From the NCBI GenBank assembly GCA_019635485.1, contig JAHBZL010000039.1, positions 1 through 49,212 on the forward strand: DNA of 49,212 nucleotides. Direction: 5' to 3'. The stretch is from Piscinibacter sp. Lineage in GTDB: Bacteria > Pseudomonadota > Gammaproteobacteria > Burkholderiales > Burkholderiaceae_C. The notes below the pieces were generated by a model that was given only the letters and a program-made list of their open reading frames with translations, had not been told where the DNA came from and did not search any database. The position numbers and the translations under genes were made by a program. Position 1 is the stretch's first letter. Each line of letters starts with the position of its first letter. This document shows positions 9,547-18,678 of this stretch, piece after piece.

Positions 9547-10890
9547 CTACAGGATGTAGCGCGACAGGTCCTCGTTCTTCACCAGCTCGGCGAGCTTCGC
9601 GTCGACCGTCGCGGCGTCGATGGTCACCGTGCGGCCCGACTGGTTCGGCGCGTCGAAGCTGATCTCGTCGAGCAGCCGCTCGAGCACGGTGGCCAGGCGC
9701 CGCGCGCCGATGTTCTCGGTGCGTTCGTTGACCTCGTAGGCGATCTGCGCGATGCGCCGGATCGCCTCCGGCGCGAGCTCCAGCGTGACGCCTTCGGTGG
9801 CCAGCAGCAGCTGGTACTGCTTGACCAGGCTGGCGTGCGTCTGCGTCAGGATCGCCTCGAAGTCCTGCACCGACAGCGAACCGAGCTCGACGCGGATCGG
9901 GAAGCGCCCCTGCAGCTCCGGGATCAGGTCGCTCGGCTTGGCAAGGTGGAAGGCGCCCGAGGCGATGAACAGGATGTGGTCGGTCCGGATCATGCCGAAC
10001 TTGGTGTTCACCGTCGTGCCCTCGACCAGCGGCAGCAGGTCGCGCTGCACGCCCTGGCGCGAGACATCGGCCCCCTGGTGCTCGGAGCGCGAGGCGACCT
10101 TGTCGATCTCGTCGATGAAGACGATGCCGTTCTGCTCCGCGTTGGCCACCGCGGCGGTCTTGATCTCCTCGTCGTTGACGAGCCTGGCGGCTTCCTCGTC
10201 GGCCAGCAGCTTCAGCGCCTCGGCGATCTTCAGCTTGCGGGTCTTGCGCTTGCTGGTGCCGAGGTTGGCGAACAGGCCCTTGAGCTGTTCGGCCATGTCC
10301 TCCATGCCCGCCGGCCCCATGATCTCGAGCGAGGGCTTGGGCTCGGCCAGCTCGATCTCGATCTCCTTGTCGGCCAGCAGCCCCTCGCGCAGCCGCTTGC
10401 GCATCACCTGGCGCGCGGTGTTGTCGGGCGCCGTGCCGCTGCCGAAACCGATCTCGCCGCCGGCGGCGCGCGGTCCCGGCACGAGGATGTCGAGCACGCG
10501 GTCCTCGGCGGCGTCCTCCGCGCGCGTGCGCTGGCGCCGCATGGCGGCCTCGCGCTCCTGCTTGACGGCCATGTCGACCAGGTCGCGCACGATCGAGTCG
10601 ACGTCCTTGCCGACGTAGCCCACCTCGGTGAACTTGGTCGCCTCCACCTTGATGAAGGGCGCGTCCGCGAGCCGCGCCAGGCGGCGCGCGATCTCGGTCT
10701 TGCCGACGCCGGTCGGCCCGATCATCAGGATGTTCTTCGGCGTGATCTCGCCGCGCATCTTCTCGTCGACCTGCTGGCGGCGCCAGCGGTTGCGCAGCGC
10801 GATCGCGACGGCCCGCTTGGCGCCGGACTGGCCGACGATGTGGCGGTCGAGTTCGGAGACGATCTCCTGGGGGGTCATCGCCGACTTCAT
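9547..10890 (-). CDS. hslU: ATP-dependent protease ATPase subunit HslU
   Basis: 447 residues from the chosen start. This AAA+ unfoldase feeds substrates to the HslV peptidase chamber. Walker A is GPTGVGKT (58-65) and Walker B is [11 protein letters not shown]; the sensor and C-terminal helices follow, ending in the DLSRYIL tail that docks into HslV. The intermediate I-domain is the variable stretch at about 120-220. I chose the ATG at 10890 because it overlaps the hslV stop as ATGA, which suggests translational coupling; the ATG four codons later (MTPQE) is also possible. An upstream start inside hslV would add residues not seen in the family. Confidence 0.95.
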   Translation of the reverse strand: MKSAMTPQEIVSELDRHIVGQSGAKRAVAIALRNRWRRQQVDEKMRGEITPKNILMIGPTGVGKTEIARRLARLADAPFIKVEATKFTEVGYVGKDVDSIVRDLVDMAVKQEREAAMRRQRTRAEDAAEDRVLDILVPGPRAAGGEIGFGSGTAPDNTARQVMRKRLREGLLADKEIEIELAEPKPSLEIMGPAGMEDMAEQLKGLFANLGTSKRKTRKLKIAEALKLLADEEAARLVNDEEIKTAAVANAEQNGIVFIDEIDKVASRSEHQGADVSRQGVQRDLLPLVEGTTVNTKFGMIRTDHILFIASGAFHLAKPSDLIPELQGRFPIRVELGSLSVQDFEAILTQTHASLVKQYQLLLATEGVTLELAPEAIRRIAQIAYEVNERTENIGARRLATVLERLLDEISFDAPNQSGRTVTIDAATVDAKLAELVKNEDLSRYIL

Positions 10891-11423
10891 CCGAGTGTCT
10901 CGATCGTGTGGTTCTGGTTCGTGTAGATGCACAGGTCGCCGGCGATCTCGAGCGATTGCTTGACGATGTCCTTCGGCGCCATCTCGGTGTGCTGCAGCAG
11001 CGCCCGCGCGGCGGCGTTGGCATAGGCGCCACCGGAGCCGATCGCGACGATGCCGTGCTCCGGCTCGAGCACGTCGCCGTTGCCGGTGATGATCAGCGAG
11101 GCCTCCTGGTCGGCCACCGCGAGCATCGCCTCGAGCCGGCGCAGCACGCGGTCGGTGCGCCAGTCGCGGGTCAGATCGATCGCCGCGCGCGCCAGGTGGC
11201 CCTGGTGCTTCTCCAGCTTGGCTTCGAAGCGCTCGAACAGCGTGAACGCGTCGGCCGTCGCGCCGGCGAAGCCGGCCAGCACCTGGTCGCGATGGAGCTT
11301 GCGCACCTTGCGCGCCGAGGCCTTGACGACGATGTTGCCGAGCGTGACCTGCCCGTCGCCGCCGAGCGCGACGATGCGGCCGCGCCGCACGCTGACGATG
11401 GTCGTGCCGTGATAGGGTTCCAT
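10887..11423 (-). CDS. hslV: ATP-dependent protease proteolytic subunit HslV
   Basis: 178 residues, the threonine peptidase of the HslVU complex. The family's mature N-terminus TTIVSVRRG is preceded by a six-residue leader (MEPYHG), so the catalytic Thr would be residue 7 after processing. Further conserved blocks are GGDGQVTLG, the [10 protein letters not shown] stretch and [14 protein letters not shown]. The next gene, hslU, starts inside its stop codon. The pair is normally heat-shock controlled; I do not see a convincing sigma-32 promoter upstream. Confidence 0.95.
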   Translation of the reverse strand: MEPYHGTTIVSVRRGRIVALGGDGQVTLGNIVVKASARKVRKLHRDQVLAGFAGATADAFTLFERFEAKLEKHQGHLARAAIDLTRDWRTDRVLRRLEAMLAVADQEASLIITGNGDVLEPEHGIVAIGSGGAYANAAARALLQHTEMAPKDIVKQSLEIAGDLCIYTNQNHTIETLG

Positions 11424-11459
11424 CGGGGAAACATGGCGCCGTCCGGCGCCGAAATCAAG

Positions 11460-13172
11460 TCAGACCGCGCGCACCTTCACGCGGGCGTGCTCGTTGATTC
11501 CCATCGCGCCGAAGAACAGCGCCACCAGCCGGTGCGCCTCGACGAAGCTGACGGTGCGGTTCTCGCCGCGGCGCGCCAGCACCCAGTTCAGCAGGTCGCC
11601 GGCGGCGATGAAGTCGACGCGGATCAGCTTCGCGCAGCTCACGTTGACGATGGTCGACGCGCCGAGCTGGCCTTCCAGATGCTTCAGGGTCTCGCCGATG
11701 TCGCCCACCAGCTGGCCGGACAGCTCGACGCTGGCCACCTGCACCTGGCCGGCGCTTTCGTCGGGCATGCGCGACTCGAGGAAGCTGGTCGACACTTCGC
11801 TGACCACCGACAGCGGCGGCGACTGCGTGCTGGTCTGCGTGCCGCTGATGCGCACCTCGCACTGTGCGGGCTCCCAGGACGGCGGCGACACCTCGTAGGT
11901 GACGCAGTAGTCGATCGCGCACTCGTCGAACTGGTCGGGCCGGTTCGTCATGCGCAACGCGTCCAGGCGCAGTTGCCAATAAGCAGGGTCGGCGTCCTTG
12001 ACGCCGGTCGGCGCCGCGTCCTGCAGCACCGCGAAGAGCTTCTCGCCGCCCAGCCAGCGCATGTCCAGCTTCTGGCGGATCCAGCTGCGGAACAGCTCCG
12101 ACAGTCTGGCGCAGGCCTCCGGCTCGATGCCCTTCAGCGCGCTCCAGTCGAACACCCAGGGCAGCGGCATCTGCAGGCTCTGCGACGAGAGCTTGGCGAC
12201 CGCGTCGGCATCGACGTAGTCCGGGCAGACCCAGCCGACCTGCCCGTCCAGGCGGGCAGAACCGCCGCGCGCCGGACGCTCCTCGCTGGCCGCCTCGGCG
12301 ACCATGCGCGGCATCGAGAACCATTGCGGCGCCGACCAGCCGAACTGCTGCGCATAGTCGAGTGCGAGGCTCTCGAACTTGTGCTGCTGCCCGATCGCGC
12401 GGTACAGGTCGAACAGCACCAGCCAGGTTTCGGCGTGGGCGTTGCGGCTGCCGCCCTGGCCGGTGAGGCCGGACAGCGCCTGCTCGCACTGCTCGAAATC
12501 GGCGTTGGCGAACGCGATCACCGCCTCGTCCAGATCCGGATCGTGCGCGACCTCGCTGACCTCGACCGCGAACGCCTGGCCGAAGTCGCCGGCGTTGCTG
12601 TCCAGCGTCAGCGGCGAGAGCGCGGCACTGGCCGGCGCCGCCGCGGGGGCGGCCACCGCGACGGCGGCGTTCGCCGGCACGCTCGCCTCGACCGGGCGCG
12701 GCGTCGACAGCGGCATGCGCGCGCTGGCGCGCGCCGCGCCATCCATCGGCGCCGGCTGGGTGGGAGCGTTGTAGAACTCGGGCCCGCGGCGCGGCGGCGG
12801 CGCGAAGCCGTCACCCACCATCTGCTGCTCGATCTCGTCGATCTTGGCCTTGACGCCGGCTTCCTGCTTGGCGCCGCTTTCGGCCACCAGCAGCTTGCCC
12901 TCGGAATCGTCGATCTTGGACGAGCCCCCCAGCGCGGCCAATTGCTCGCCGGACAGGCCCTCGCGGCGCACCTTGCGCAGCATGTCGAACTCGCGCTTGC
13001 GGACGAAGTCGTTGCGCCGCTTGCGCTCGATCATCGCCTTCAGCTCGGACTTGGCGAACTCGGTCTCGCGCGCCTCCTCGGACGGGGCAACGTCGGCCCA
13101 CTCCGTGGTCGGGTTGGCCACGAACTTGACGACCTTGCGAAAGAAGCTCGAGGTGTCTTTGGATTCCGCCAT
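11460..13172 (-). CDS. STAS-domain protein of unknown role
   Basis: 570 residues. The N-terminal third is charged and coiled-coil-like (about 35-115: Arg/Lys/Glu-rich), then Ala/Pro-rich linker to about 200. A helical, TPR-like central region spans about 210-400 (DEAVIAFANADFEQCEQALS, then AETWLVLFDLYRAIGQQHKF). The C-terminal about 100 residues look like a STAS domain, with a beta-strand/helix pattern around SVELSGQLVGDI and NVSCAKLIRVDFIAAGDLLN. STAS domains act in anti-anti-sigma switches and in lipid-transport systems; this one lacks an obvious phosphorylatable DSSG-type Ser. It lies between hslV and dksA on the same strand. Its function cannot be named. Confidence 0.8.
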   Translation of the reverse strand: MAESKDTSSFFRKVVKFVANPTTEWADVAPSEEARETEFAKSELKAMIERKRRNDFVRKREFDMLRKVRREGLSGEQLAALGGSSKIDDSEGKLLVAESGAKQEAGVKAKIDEIEQQMVGDGFAPPPRRGPEFYNAPTQPAPMDGAARASARMPLSTPRPVEASVPANAAVAVAAPAAAPASAALSPLTLDSNAGDFGQAFAVEVSEVAHDPDLDEAVIAFANADFEQCEQALSGLTGQGGSRNAHAETWLVLFDLYRAIGQQHKFESLALDYAQQFGWSAPQWFSMPRMVAEAASEERPARGGSARLDGQVGWVCPDYVDADAVAKLSSQSLQMPLPWVFDWSALKGIEPEACARLSELFRSWIRQKLDMRWLGGEKLFAVLQDAAPTGVKDADPAYWQLRLDALRMTNRPDQFDECAIDYCVTYEVSPPSWEPAQCEVRISGTQTSTQSPPLSVVSEVSTSFLESRMPDESAGQVQVASVELSGQLVGDIGETLKHLEGQLGASTIVNVSCAKLIRVDFIAAGDLLNWVLARRGENRTVSFVEAHRLVALFFGAMGINEHARVKVRAV

Positions 13173-13201
13173 GGATGGTGACGAGCCGCAGGGCGCCCGG
13201 C

Positions 13202-13987
13202 TCAGTCGCCGAACATCTTCTGCTTCAGCTCGCGCCGCTGCTGGGCTTCGAGGGACAGTGTAGCGGTGGGCCGGGCGATCAGGCGGCCCAGACCGATCGG
13301 CTCGCCGGTTTCGTCACAGAAACCGTAGTCGCCGGCGTCGATGCGGCCGAGCGACTGTGAAATCTTCTTCAGCAACTTGCGTTCGCGGTCGCGGGTGCGC
13401 AGCTCGAGGGCGTGCTCCTCCTCGATCGTCGCCCGGTCGGCCGGGTCCGGGACGATGGAGGTGTCCTCGCGCAGGTGCTCGGTGGTCTCGCCGGCGTTGG
13501 ACAGCAGGTCGTCCTTCAGCGTCTGCAGCTTGTGGCGGAAGAACTCCAGCTGCTTGTCGTTCATGTATTCCGAGTCCGGCATCGCCATCAGCTCGGCTTC
13601 GGTCAGGTCGCGGCCGGCCTTGGTCTTCCAGGCGTTGGCCAGCTTCGGGTCGGCCTTGTGGGTGGGCTTGGGGGTGTCGAGTCCGAGGTTGTTCATCTGG
13701 CGTGTCGGGGGCCGGGGCGGCGCGAAGCGGTCCGCGAAGCGAGAGGTCGCCGGCGGCAACGGGGCCTCGACCGGCTCCGGCGCGGCGCGGGACGCCTTGC
13801 CGCTCGTGCTGGCCTTGGGCGCGGGGGCCGGGCTGGTGGCGTGGACCGGGGCCTTGGCCGCAGGCGGCGCCGCGACGGCTTTCGCGGCCGGCGCCTTGGC
13901 GGCCGGCTTCTGCGGCGCCGGCGCCGCCTTGGTGGCAGCCGGCGTGGTCTTCTTCGCGCTGGTCTTGGTGGCCGGTGTCTTGCTCAC
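13202..13987 (-). CDS. dksA: RNA polymerase-binding transcription factor DksA, long N-terminal extension
   Basis: 261 residues against about 150 in E. coli. Residues 1-100 are a low-complexity Lys/Ala/Pro extension. The DksA core (about 115-261) has the coiled-coil tip DPADRA with Asp181, Asp184 and Ala186, the residues needed for action with ppGpp in the RNA polymerase secondary channel. The C-terminal globular part keeps only one of the four zinc cysteines (Cys224 in FCDETGEPIGLGRL; the others are Thr, Ser and Ala), as I recall for related alpha/betaproteobacterial versions. It is therefore probably a zinc-independent DksA. It is followed 29 bases on by the STAS gene. Confidence 0.92.
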   Translation of the reverse strand: MSKTPATKTSAKKTTPAATKAAPAPQKPAAKAPAAKAVAAPPAAKAPVHATSPAPAPKASTSGKASRAAPEPVEAPLPPATSRFADRFAPPRPPTRQMNNLGLDTPKPTHKADPKLANAWKTKAGRDLTEAELMAMPDSEYMNDKQLEFFRHKLQTLKDDLLSNAGETTEHLREDTSIVPDPADRATIEEEHALELRTRDRERKLLKKISQSLGRIDAGDYGFCDETGEPIGLGRLIARPTATLSLEAQQRRELKQKMFGD

Positions 13988-14092
13988 GGGAGTCTCCTCG
14001 CAACAGTGCTTATACCCTGTCCGGAAGGAGGGGCGGGCCCGATTTCAGGAAGCGGCGGATTGTAGCCATATCGCGCCGCCGGCCCGGGACGT

Positions 14093-15133
14093 TCAGACCA
14101 GGCACTGCTCCAGGCCCTGCAGGAACACGTCGCGCGGCAGGTCCAGCCCGATGAAAACCATCTTGCTGGTCTTCTTCTCGCCCGGTGCCCATTTCGGACC
14201 CAGGTCGCTGCCCATCAGCTGGTGCACGCCCTGGAAGATGACCTTGCGGTCGCTGCCCTTCATGTTCAGCACCCCCTTGTAGCGCAGCATCTTCGGGCCG
14301 TAGACCTGCACGATCGCGCCGAGAAAGTCCTCCAGCTTGGCGGGGTTGAAGGCCTTGTCGGAGCGGAACACGAACGACTTCACGTCGTCGTCGTGATGGT
14401 GGTGGTGCGGGTGGTCGCAGTGTTCCCCGTGCTCGTGGTCGTGGTCGTGGTCGTGATGATCGTGGTCGTGCGCGTCGGCATTCAGGAACTCGGGGTCGAT
14501 GTCGAGCTTGGCGTTCAGGTTGAAGCCGCGCAGGTCGAACACCTCGGAGATCGGCACCTCGCCGAAGTTGACCTTGCGCTGCGGCGCGCGCGGGTTCATG
14601 TGCTTGACGCGGTGGATCAGCGCCTCGACTGTCTCGGCATCGACCAGGTCGGTCTTGCTGATGAAGATCTGGTCCGCGAAGCCGATCTGGCGGCGCGCCT
14701 CCTGGCGCGTGTCGAGCTGGCCGTCGCCGTGCTTGGCGTCCACGAGGGTCAGGATCGAGTCGAGCAGGTAGCACTCGGCGATCTCGTCGTCCATGAAGAA
14801 GGTCTGGGCGACCGGGCCGGGGTCGGCCAGACCGGTCGTCTCGATGACCACACGCTCGAAGTCGAGCTCGCCCTTGCGCTTGCGCGCGGCGAGGTCGGAC
14901 AGGGTCGAGCGCAGGTCCTCGCGGATCGTGCAGCAGACGCAGCCGTTGTTCAGCTGGACGATCTGCTCCTTGCTGTCCTGGACCAGGATGTCGTTGTCGA
15001 TGTTCTCGTCGCCGAACTCGTTCTCGATCACCGCGATCTTCTGGCCGTGCGCTTCGGTCAGCACGCGCTTGAGCAGGGTCGTCTTGCCGGCGCCGAGGAA
15101 GCCGGTGAGGATGGTGGCGGGGATCAGGGCCAT
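14093..15133 (-). CDS. CobW/COG0523-family GTPase, putative metal chaperone
   Basis: 346 residues. The N-terminal GTPase has Walker A GFLGAGKTT (11-19), the switch segment ENEFGDENIDNDI, the metal-binding CVCC motif (65-68), ETTGLADPGP and the specificity motif SKTD. A His/Asp-rich loop (about 222-247, many HDHD repeats) precedes the CobW C-terminal domain. Both motifs bind zinc or similar metals, so a zinc-delivery role of the YjiA/ZigA type is likely; cobalamin-specific CobW is less likely because no cobalamin genes are adjacent. The start MALIPATILTG is placed directly before the GTPase fold. I see no Zur box upstream. Confidence 0.92.
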   Translation of the reverse strand: MALIPATILTGFLGAGKTTLLKRVLTEAHGQKIAVIENEFGDENIDNDILVQDSKEQIVQLNNGCVCCTIREDLRSTLSDLAARKRKGELDFERVVIETTGLADPGPVAQTFFMDDEIAECYLLDSILTLVDAKHGDGQLDTRQEARRQIGFADQIFISKTDLVDAETVEALIHRVKHMNPRAPQRKVNFGEVPISEVFDLRGFNLNAKLDIDPEFLNADAHDHDHHDHDHDHEHGEHCDHPHHHHHDDDVKSFVFRSDKAFNPAKLEDFLGAIVQVYGPKMLRYKGVLNMKGSDRKVIFQGVHQLMGSDLGPKWAPGEKKTSKMVFIGLDLPRDVFLQGLEQCLV

Positions 15134-15317
15134 GGTGGAAGTGTCCGTGAACGAGGCAGGCGCCCCAGGTGGGGGCGCAGGACTTTGGTTCAAGCCCGGC
15201 CGGGCTGTCAAGCCGGCGGCGTGGCGGCCCGGCCGACGCCCGGTGCGCGGTCGCCGTGGTGCCGGCATGGTCATCGGTTAAGCTCCGTCCTCCCGAGCAC
15301 CCCTTCGCGCCCGCGCG

Positions 15318-16199
15318 ATGTCCGATCCCCACCCAGGCCGTTCCCGCGAGCCCCACGCCGCCGAGAAGCGATCTCTGCTGCGCAAGCTGGTCGAGTTCGT
15401 CAATCCCGGCCCGGACTCGACCGACGAGCTGATCTCGACGCTCGCCGACGCCGAGAACCGCGAGCTGATCGCGCCCGAGTCGCGCATGATGCTCGAGGGC
15501 GTGATCCGCATGGCCGATCTGACCGCCGGCGACGTGATGGTGGCCGCGCCGCGCATGGACCTGCTGAACATCGACGCGCCCTACGACGAGGTGCTGCACA
15601 CGGTGATCGCGACGGCGCATTCGCGCTTCCCCGTCTACGAGGGCAGCCGCGAGAACGTCATCGGCATCCTGATGGCCAAGGACCTGCTGAAGCTGCAGCG
15701 GGCGCCCGAACTGAACCTGCGCACGCTGCTGCGGCCGGCGGTGTTCGTGCCGGAATCCAAGGGCCTGAACGAGCTGCTGCGCGACTTCCGCAGCAACCGC
15801 AACCACCTGGCGATCGTCATCGACGAGTTCGGCAACACCGCCGGGCTGATCACCATCGAGGACGTGCTCGAGGAGATCGTCGGCGAGATCGAGGACGAGT
15901 TCGACGAGAAGGACGGCGAATCCGGCGTCTACACGCTGGCCGACGGCAGCCAGCGGGTGGCTGGCGACGCGTCGATCGAGGCGGTCAACCGTGTCTTCGG
16001 CGCGCAGCTTCCGGAGGCCGAGTTCGACACCATCGGCGGGCTGGTCGCGCACGAGCTGGGTCACGTGCCGCGCCGCGGCGAATCGACGCGGGTCGGCGCC
16101 CTCCTGTTCACGGTGATGCTGACGCGCGGCGGCGCGGTGCGCTGGTTCAAGGTGACGCGCGCGCCCGACGAAACGGTCGACGACGACGCCACCGGCTGA
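15318..16199 (+). CDS. corC: CorC/HlyC-family CBS-domain protein
   Basis: 293 residues. Two CBS domains lie at about 70-190 ([20 protein letters not shown], and the second ending [20 protein letters not shown]). A CorC_HlyC domain follows at about 205-285. There are no membrane segments, so this is the soluble form. It is linked by the family to magnesium/cobalt efflux and, through synteny with lnt, to the envelope. The stop overlaps the lnt start as TGATG, so the two are coupled. Confidence 0.92.
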   Translation: MSDPHPGRSREPHAAEKRSLLRKLVEFVNPGPDSTDELISTLADAENRELIAPESRMMLEGVIRMADLTAGDVMVAAPRMDLLNIDAPYDEVLHTVIATAHSRFPVYEGSRENVIGILMAKDLLKLQRAPELNLRTLLRPAVFVPESKGLNELLRDFRSNRNHLAIVIDEFGNTAGLITIEDVLEEIVGEIEDEFDEKDGESGVYTLADGSQRVAGDASIEAVNRVFGAQLPEAEFDTIGGLVAHELGHVPRRGESTRVGALLFTVMLTRGGAVRWFKVTRAPDETVDDDATG

Positions 16200-17707
16200 T
16201 GGCCGCCCGGCCCTGGCCCTGGCCCCTGGCCGCGCTCGGCCTCGGGGCGCTGCAGACACTGGCCTACGTGCACACCGCCGCCTGGTGGCTGCCGCTGCTG
16301 TGCACCGGGTTGCTCGCCGCGCGCGCGGCACGCTCGACCCCGCGCCAGGCCGCGCTGCTTGGCGCAGCCTACGGCACCGCCTGGGTGGCCACCGGCACCT
16401 GGTGGCTGTTCGTCAGCATGCACCGCTACGGCGGGCTGCCGGCCTGGATGGCGGCGCTGGCGGTGGCCGCCCTCGCGGCCTTCCTGTCGCTGTACCTGGC
16501 GGCGGCGCTGGCCGCGTTCGCGCGCTGGCGGTCCGGCCGGGCGTCGCTCGACGCGCCGCTGTTCGCCGCGGTGTGGCTGCTCGCCGAGCTGGCGCGCGGG
16601 GTGCTTTTCACGGGCTTTCCCTGGGTCGCCTCCGGCTACGCGCAGGTGGATGGGCCGCTGGCCGCCTGGGCACCGTGGATCGGCGTGTACGGCATCGGCG
16701 CGCTCGGCGCGCTGGTCGCCGCGCTGCCGGCGCTGCAGCCGGACCGCTCGGCGCGTGCGCTGGCGGCCGGCGTGGTGCTGCCGGTGCTGCTGCTGGCGGC
16801 GCCGGCCGCCGTCGGCGTGCCGGACTTCACGCGCCCGACCGGGACGCTCGCGGTCACGCTGCTGCAGGGCAACGTGCCGCAGGAGGAGAAGTTCGATGGC
16901 GAGCACCAGGCCGAGGCACTCGCCTGGCACCTGCAGGCGCTGCTGGCCGCCCGCTCCGACCTGGTGGTGGCGCCCGAGACCTCGATCCCGTTTCTGCCGC
17001 AGGACATGCCCGACGGCGTCTGGGATCGCCTGCAGCAGCACTTCGAGGCCGGCAGCACCGCGGCGCTGGTCGGCGTGCCGCTGGGCAACCTGGACACGGG
17101 CTACACCAACTCGGCCGTCGGCTTCGCGCCCGGGCGGCCGGGCTACCGCTACGACAAGCACCACCTGGTGCCGTTCGGCGAGTTCATTCCCTACGCGTTC
17201 AAGTGGTTCACGCGCATGATGGACATCCCGCTGGGCGATTTCGAGCGCGGTCCGGAGGCCGCCCCGTCGTTCGAGGTGCGCGGCGAACGCATCGCGCCGA
17301 ACATCTGCTACGAGGACCTGTTCGGCGAGGAGCTGGCCGCGCGCTTCGTCGATGCCGCGCAGGCGCCGACGCTGCTGGCCAACCTGAGCAACATCGGCTG
17401 GTTCGGCGACACGGTGGCGATCCCGCAGCACCTGCAGATCTCGCGCCTGCGCGCGCTCGAACTGCAGCGGCCGATGCTGCGCGCCACCAACACGGGCGCG
17501 ACCGTGGTCATCGACCATCTCGGCCGCGTCACCGCCGCGCTCGCACCGCACACCCGCGGCGTGCTGGAGGCACGCGTGCAGGGCCGCGACGGCCGCACGC
17601 CTTACGCACGCTGGGCCGGCCGCTTCGGCCTGTGGCCGCTGGCGCTGGCGGCGGCCCTGTGGCTCGGCGTCTGCGTGCTGCGCAGCCGCCGGCGGGCCGC
17701 CCCGTAA
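16199..17707 (+). CDS. lnt: Apolipoprotein N-acyltransferase
   Basis: 502 residues. An inner-membrane enzyme that adds the third acyl chain to lipoproteins such as the one at 52-474. Six or so hydrophobic segments fill residues 8-205. The carbon-nitrogen hydrolase domain (about 218-470) has the catalytic triad Glu260 (VVAPETSIP), Lys320 ([16 protein letters not shown]) and Cys370 (NICYEDLF). A last hydrophobic helix lies at about 480-495. Its ATG shares bases with the corC stop codon. Confidence 0.96.
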   Translation: MAARPWPWPLAALGLGALQTLAYVHTAAWWLPLLCTGLLAARAARSTPRQAALLGAAYGTAWVATGTWWLFVSMHRYGGLPAWMAALAVAALAAFLSLYLAAALAAFARWRSGRASLDAPLFAAVWLLAELARGVLFTGFPWVASGYAQVDGPLAAWAPWIGVYGIGALGALVAALPALQPDRSARALAAGVVLPVLLLAAPAAVGVPDFTRPTGTLAVTLLQGNVPQEEKFDGEHQAEALAWHLQALLAARSDLVVAPETSIPFLPQDMPDGVWDRLQQHFEAGSTAALVGVPLGNLDTGYTNSAVGFAPGRPGYRYDKHHLVPFGEFIPYAFKWFTRMMDIPLGDFERGPEAAPSFEVRGERIAPNICYEDLFGEELAARFVDAAQAPTLLANLSNIGWFGDTVAIPQHLQISRLRALELQRPMLRATNTGATVVIDHLGRVTAALAPHTRGVLEARVQGRDGRTPYARWAGRFGLWPLALAAALWLGVCVLRSRRRAAP

Positions 17708-17751
17708 AATCGCCGGTCGCCTTCCGCGGCCACCCGGCGGCCGCCCGCTCC

Positions 17752-18675
17752 ATGCTCAGCTTCCAGCAAATCATCCTTCGCCTGCAAGACTACTGGGACC
17801 GCCAGGGCTGCGCGCTGCTGCAGCCCTACGACATGGAGGTCGGCGCCGGCACCAGCCACACCGCGACCTTCCTGCGCGCGCTCGGGCCGGAGCCGTGGAA
17901 GGCCGCCTACGTGCAGCCGAGCCGCCGGCCCAAGGACGGCCGTTACGGCCAGAACCCGAACCGGCTGCAGCACTACTACCAGTACCAGGTGGTGCTCAAG
18001 CCGGCGCCGCAGAACATCCTCGAGCTCTACCTCGGCTCGCTGGAGGCGCTCGGCTTCGACCTGAAGGTCAACGACATCCGCTTCGTCGAGGACGACTGGG
18101 AGAACCCCACGCTGGGCGCCTGGGGCCTGGGCTGGGAGGTCTGGCTGAACGGCATGGAGGTGACGCAGTTCACCTACTTCCAGCAGGTCGGCGGCATCGA
18201 CTGCAAGCCGATCACCGGCGAGATCACCTACGGGCTGGAGCGGCTCGCGATGTACCTGCAGGGCGTCGACAACGTCTACGACCTGGTCTGGACCGAGGGC
18301 CTGAAGTACGGCGACGTCTACCACCAGAACGAGGTCGAGCAGAGCACCTACAACTTCGAGCACAGCGACGTCGAGTTCCTGCTCGGCGCGTTCGCGGCGC
18401 ACGAGAAGCAGGCCCGGCACCTGATGGAGTCGCAGCTCGCGCTGCCGGCCTACGAGCAGGTGCTGAAGGCGGCGCACAGCTTCAACCTGCTGGATGCGCG
18501 CGGAGCGATCAGCGTGACCGAGCGCGCCGCCTACATCGGCCGCATCCGCAACCTGGCGCGCAGCGTCGCGCAGAGCTACCTCGACAGCCGGGCGCGGCTC
18601 GGGTTCCCGATGGCGCCGAAGGCCTGGGCCGACGAGGTGACCGCCCGGCTCGAAGAACAGAAGAAGGCGGCCTGA
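17752..18675 (+). CDS. glyQ: Glycyl-tRNA synthetase alpha subunit
   Basis: 307 residues, matching the bacterial tetrameric-type alpha subunit. It begins [20 protein letters not shown] and contains the family blocks [36 protein letters not shown] and [20 protein letters not shown]. It forms the aminoacylation site with GlyS, three bases downstream. The start is fixed by the near-invariant N-terminus, although no strong ribosome site is visible. Confidence 0.97.
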   Translation: MLSFQQIILRLQDYWDRQGCALLQPYDMEVGAGTSHTATFLRALGPEPWKAAYVQPSRRPKDGRYGQNPNRLQHYYQYQVVLKPAPQNILELYLGSLEALGFDLKVNDIRFVEDDWENPTLGAWGLGWEVWLNGMEVTQFTYFQQVGGIDCKPITGEITYGLERLAMYLQGVDNVYDLVWTEGLKYGDVYHQNEVEQSTYNFEHSDVEFLLGAFAAHEKQARHLMESQLALPAYEQVLKAAHSFNLLDARGAISVTERAAYIGRIRNLARSVAQSYLDSRARLGFPMAPKAWADEVTARLEEQKKAA

Positions 18676-18678
18676 ACG

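Noticed and set aside
10891-10932. Longer hslU start inside hslV.
   Set aside because: The added residues are unlike HslU, and the ATGA overlap at 10890 is a normal coupled start.
14395-14475. Repetitive CAT/GTG-like run that could be mistaken for a tandem DNA repeat.
   Set aside because: It is the His/Asp-rich coding loop of the CobW-type GTPase (residues about 222-247).
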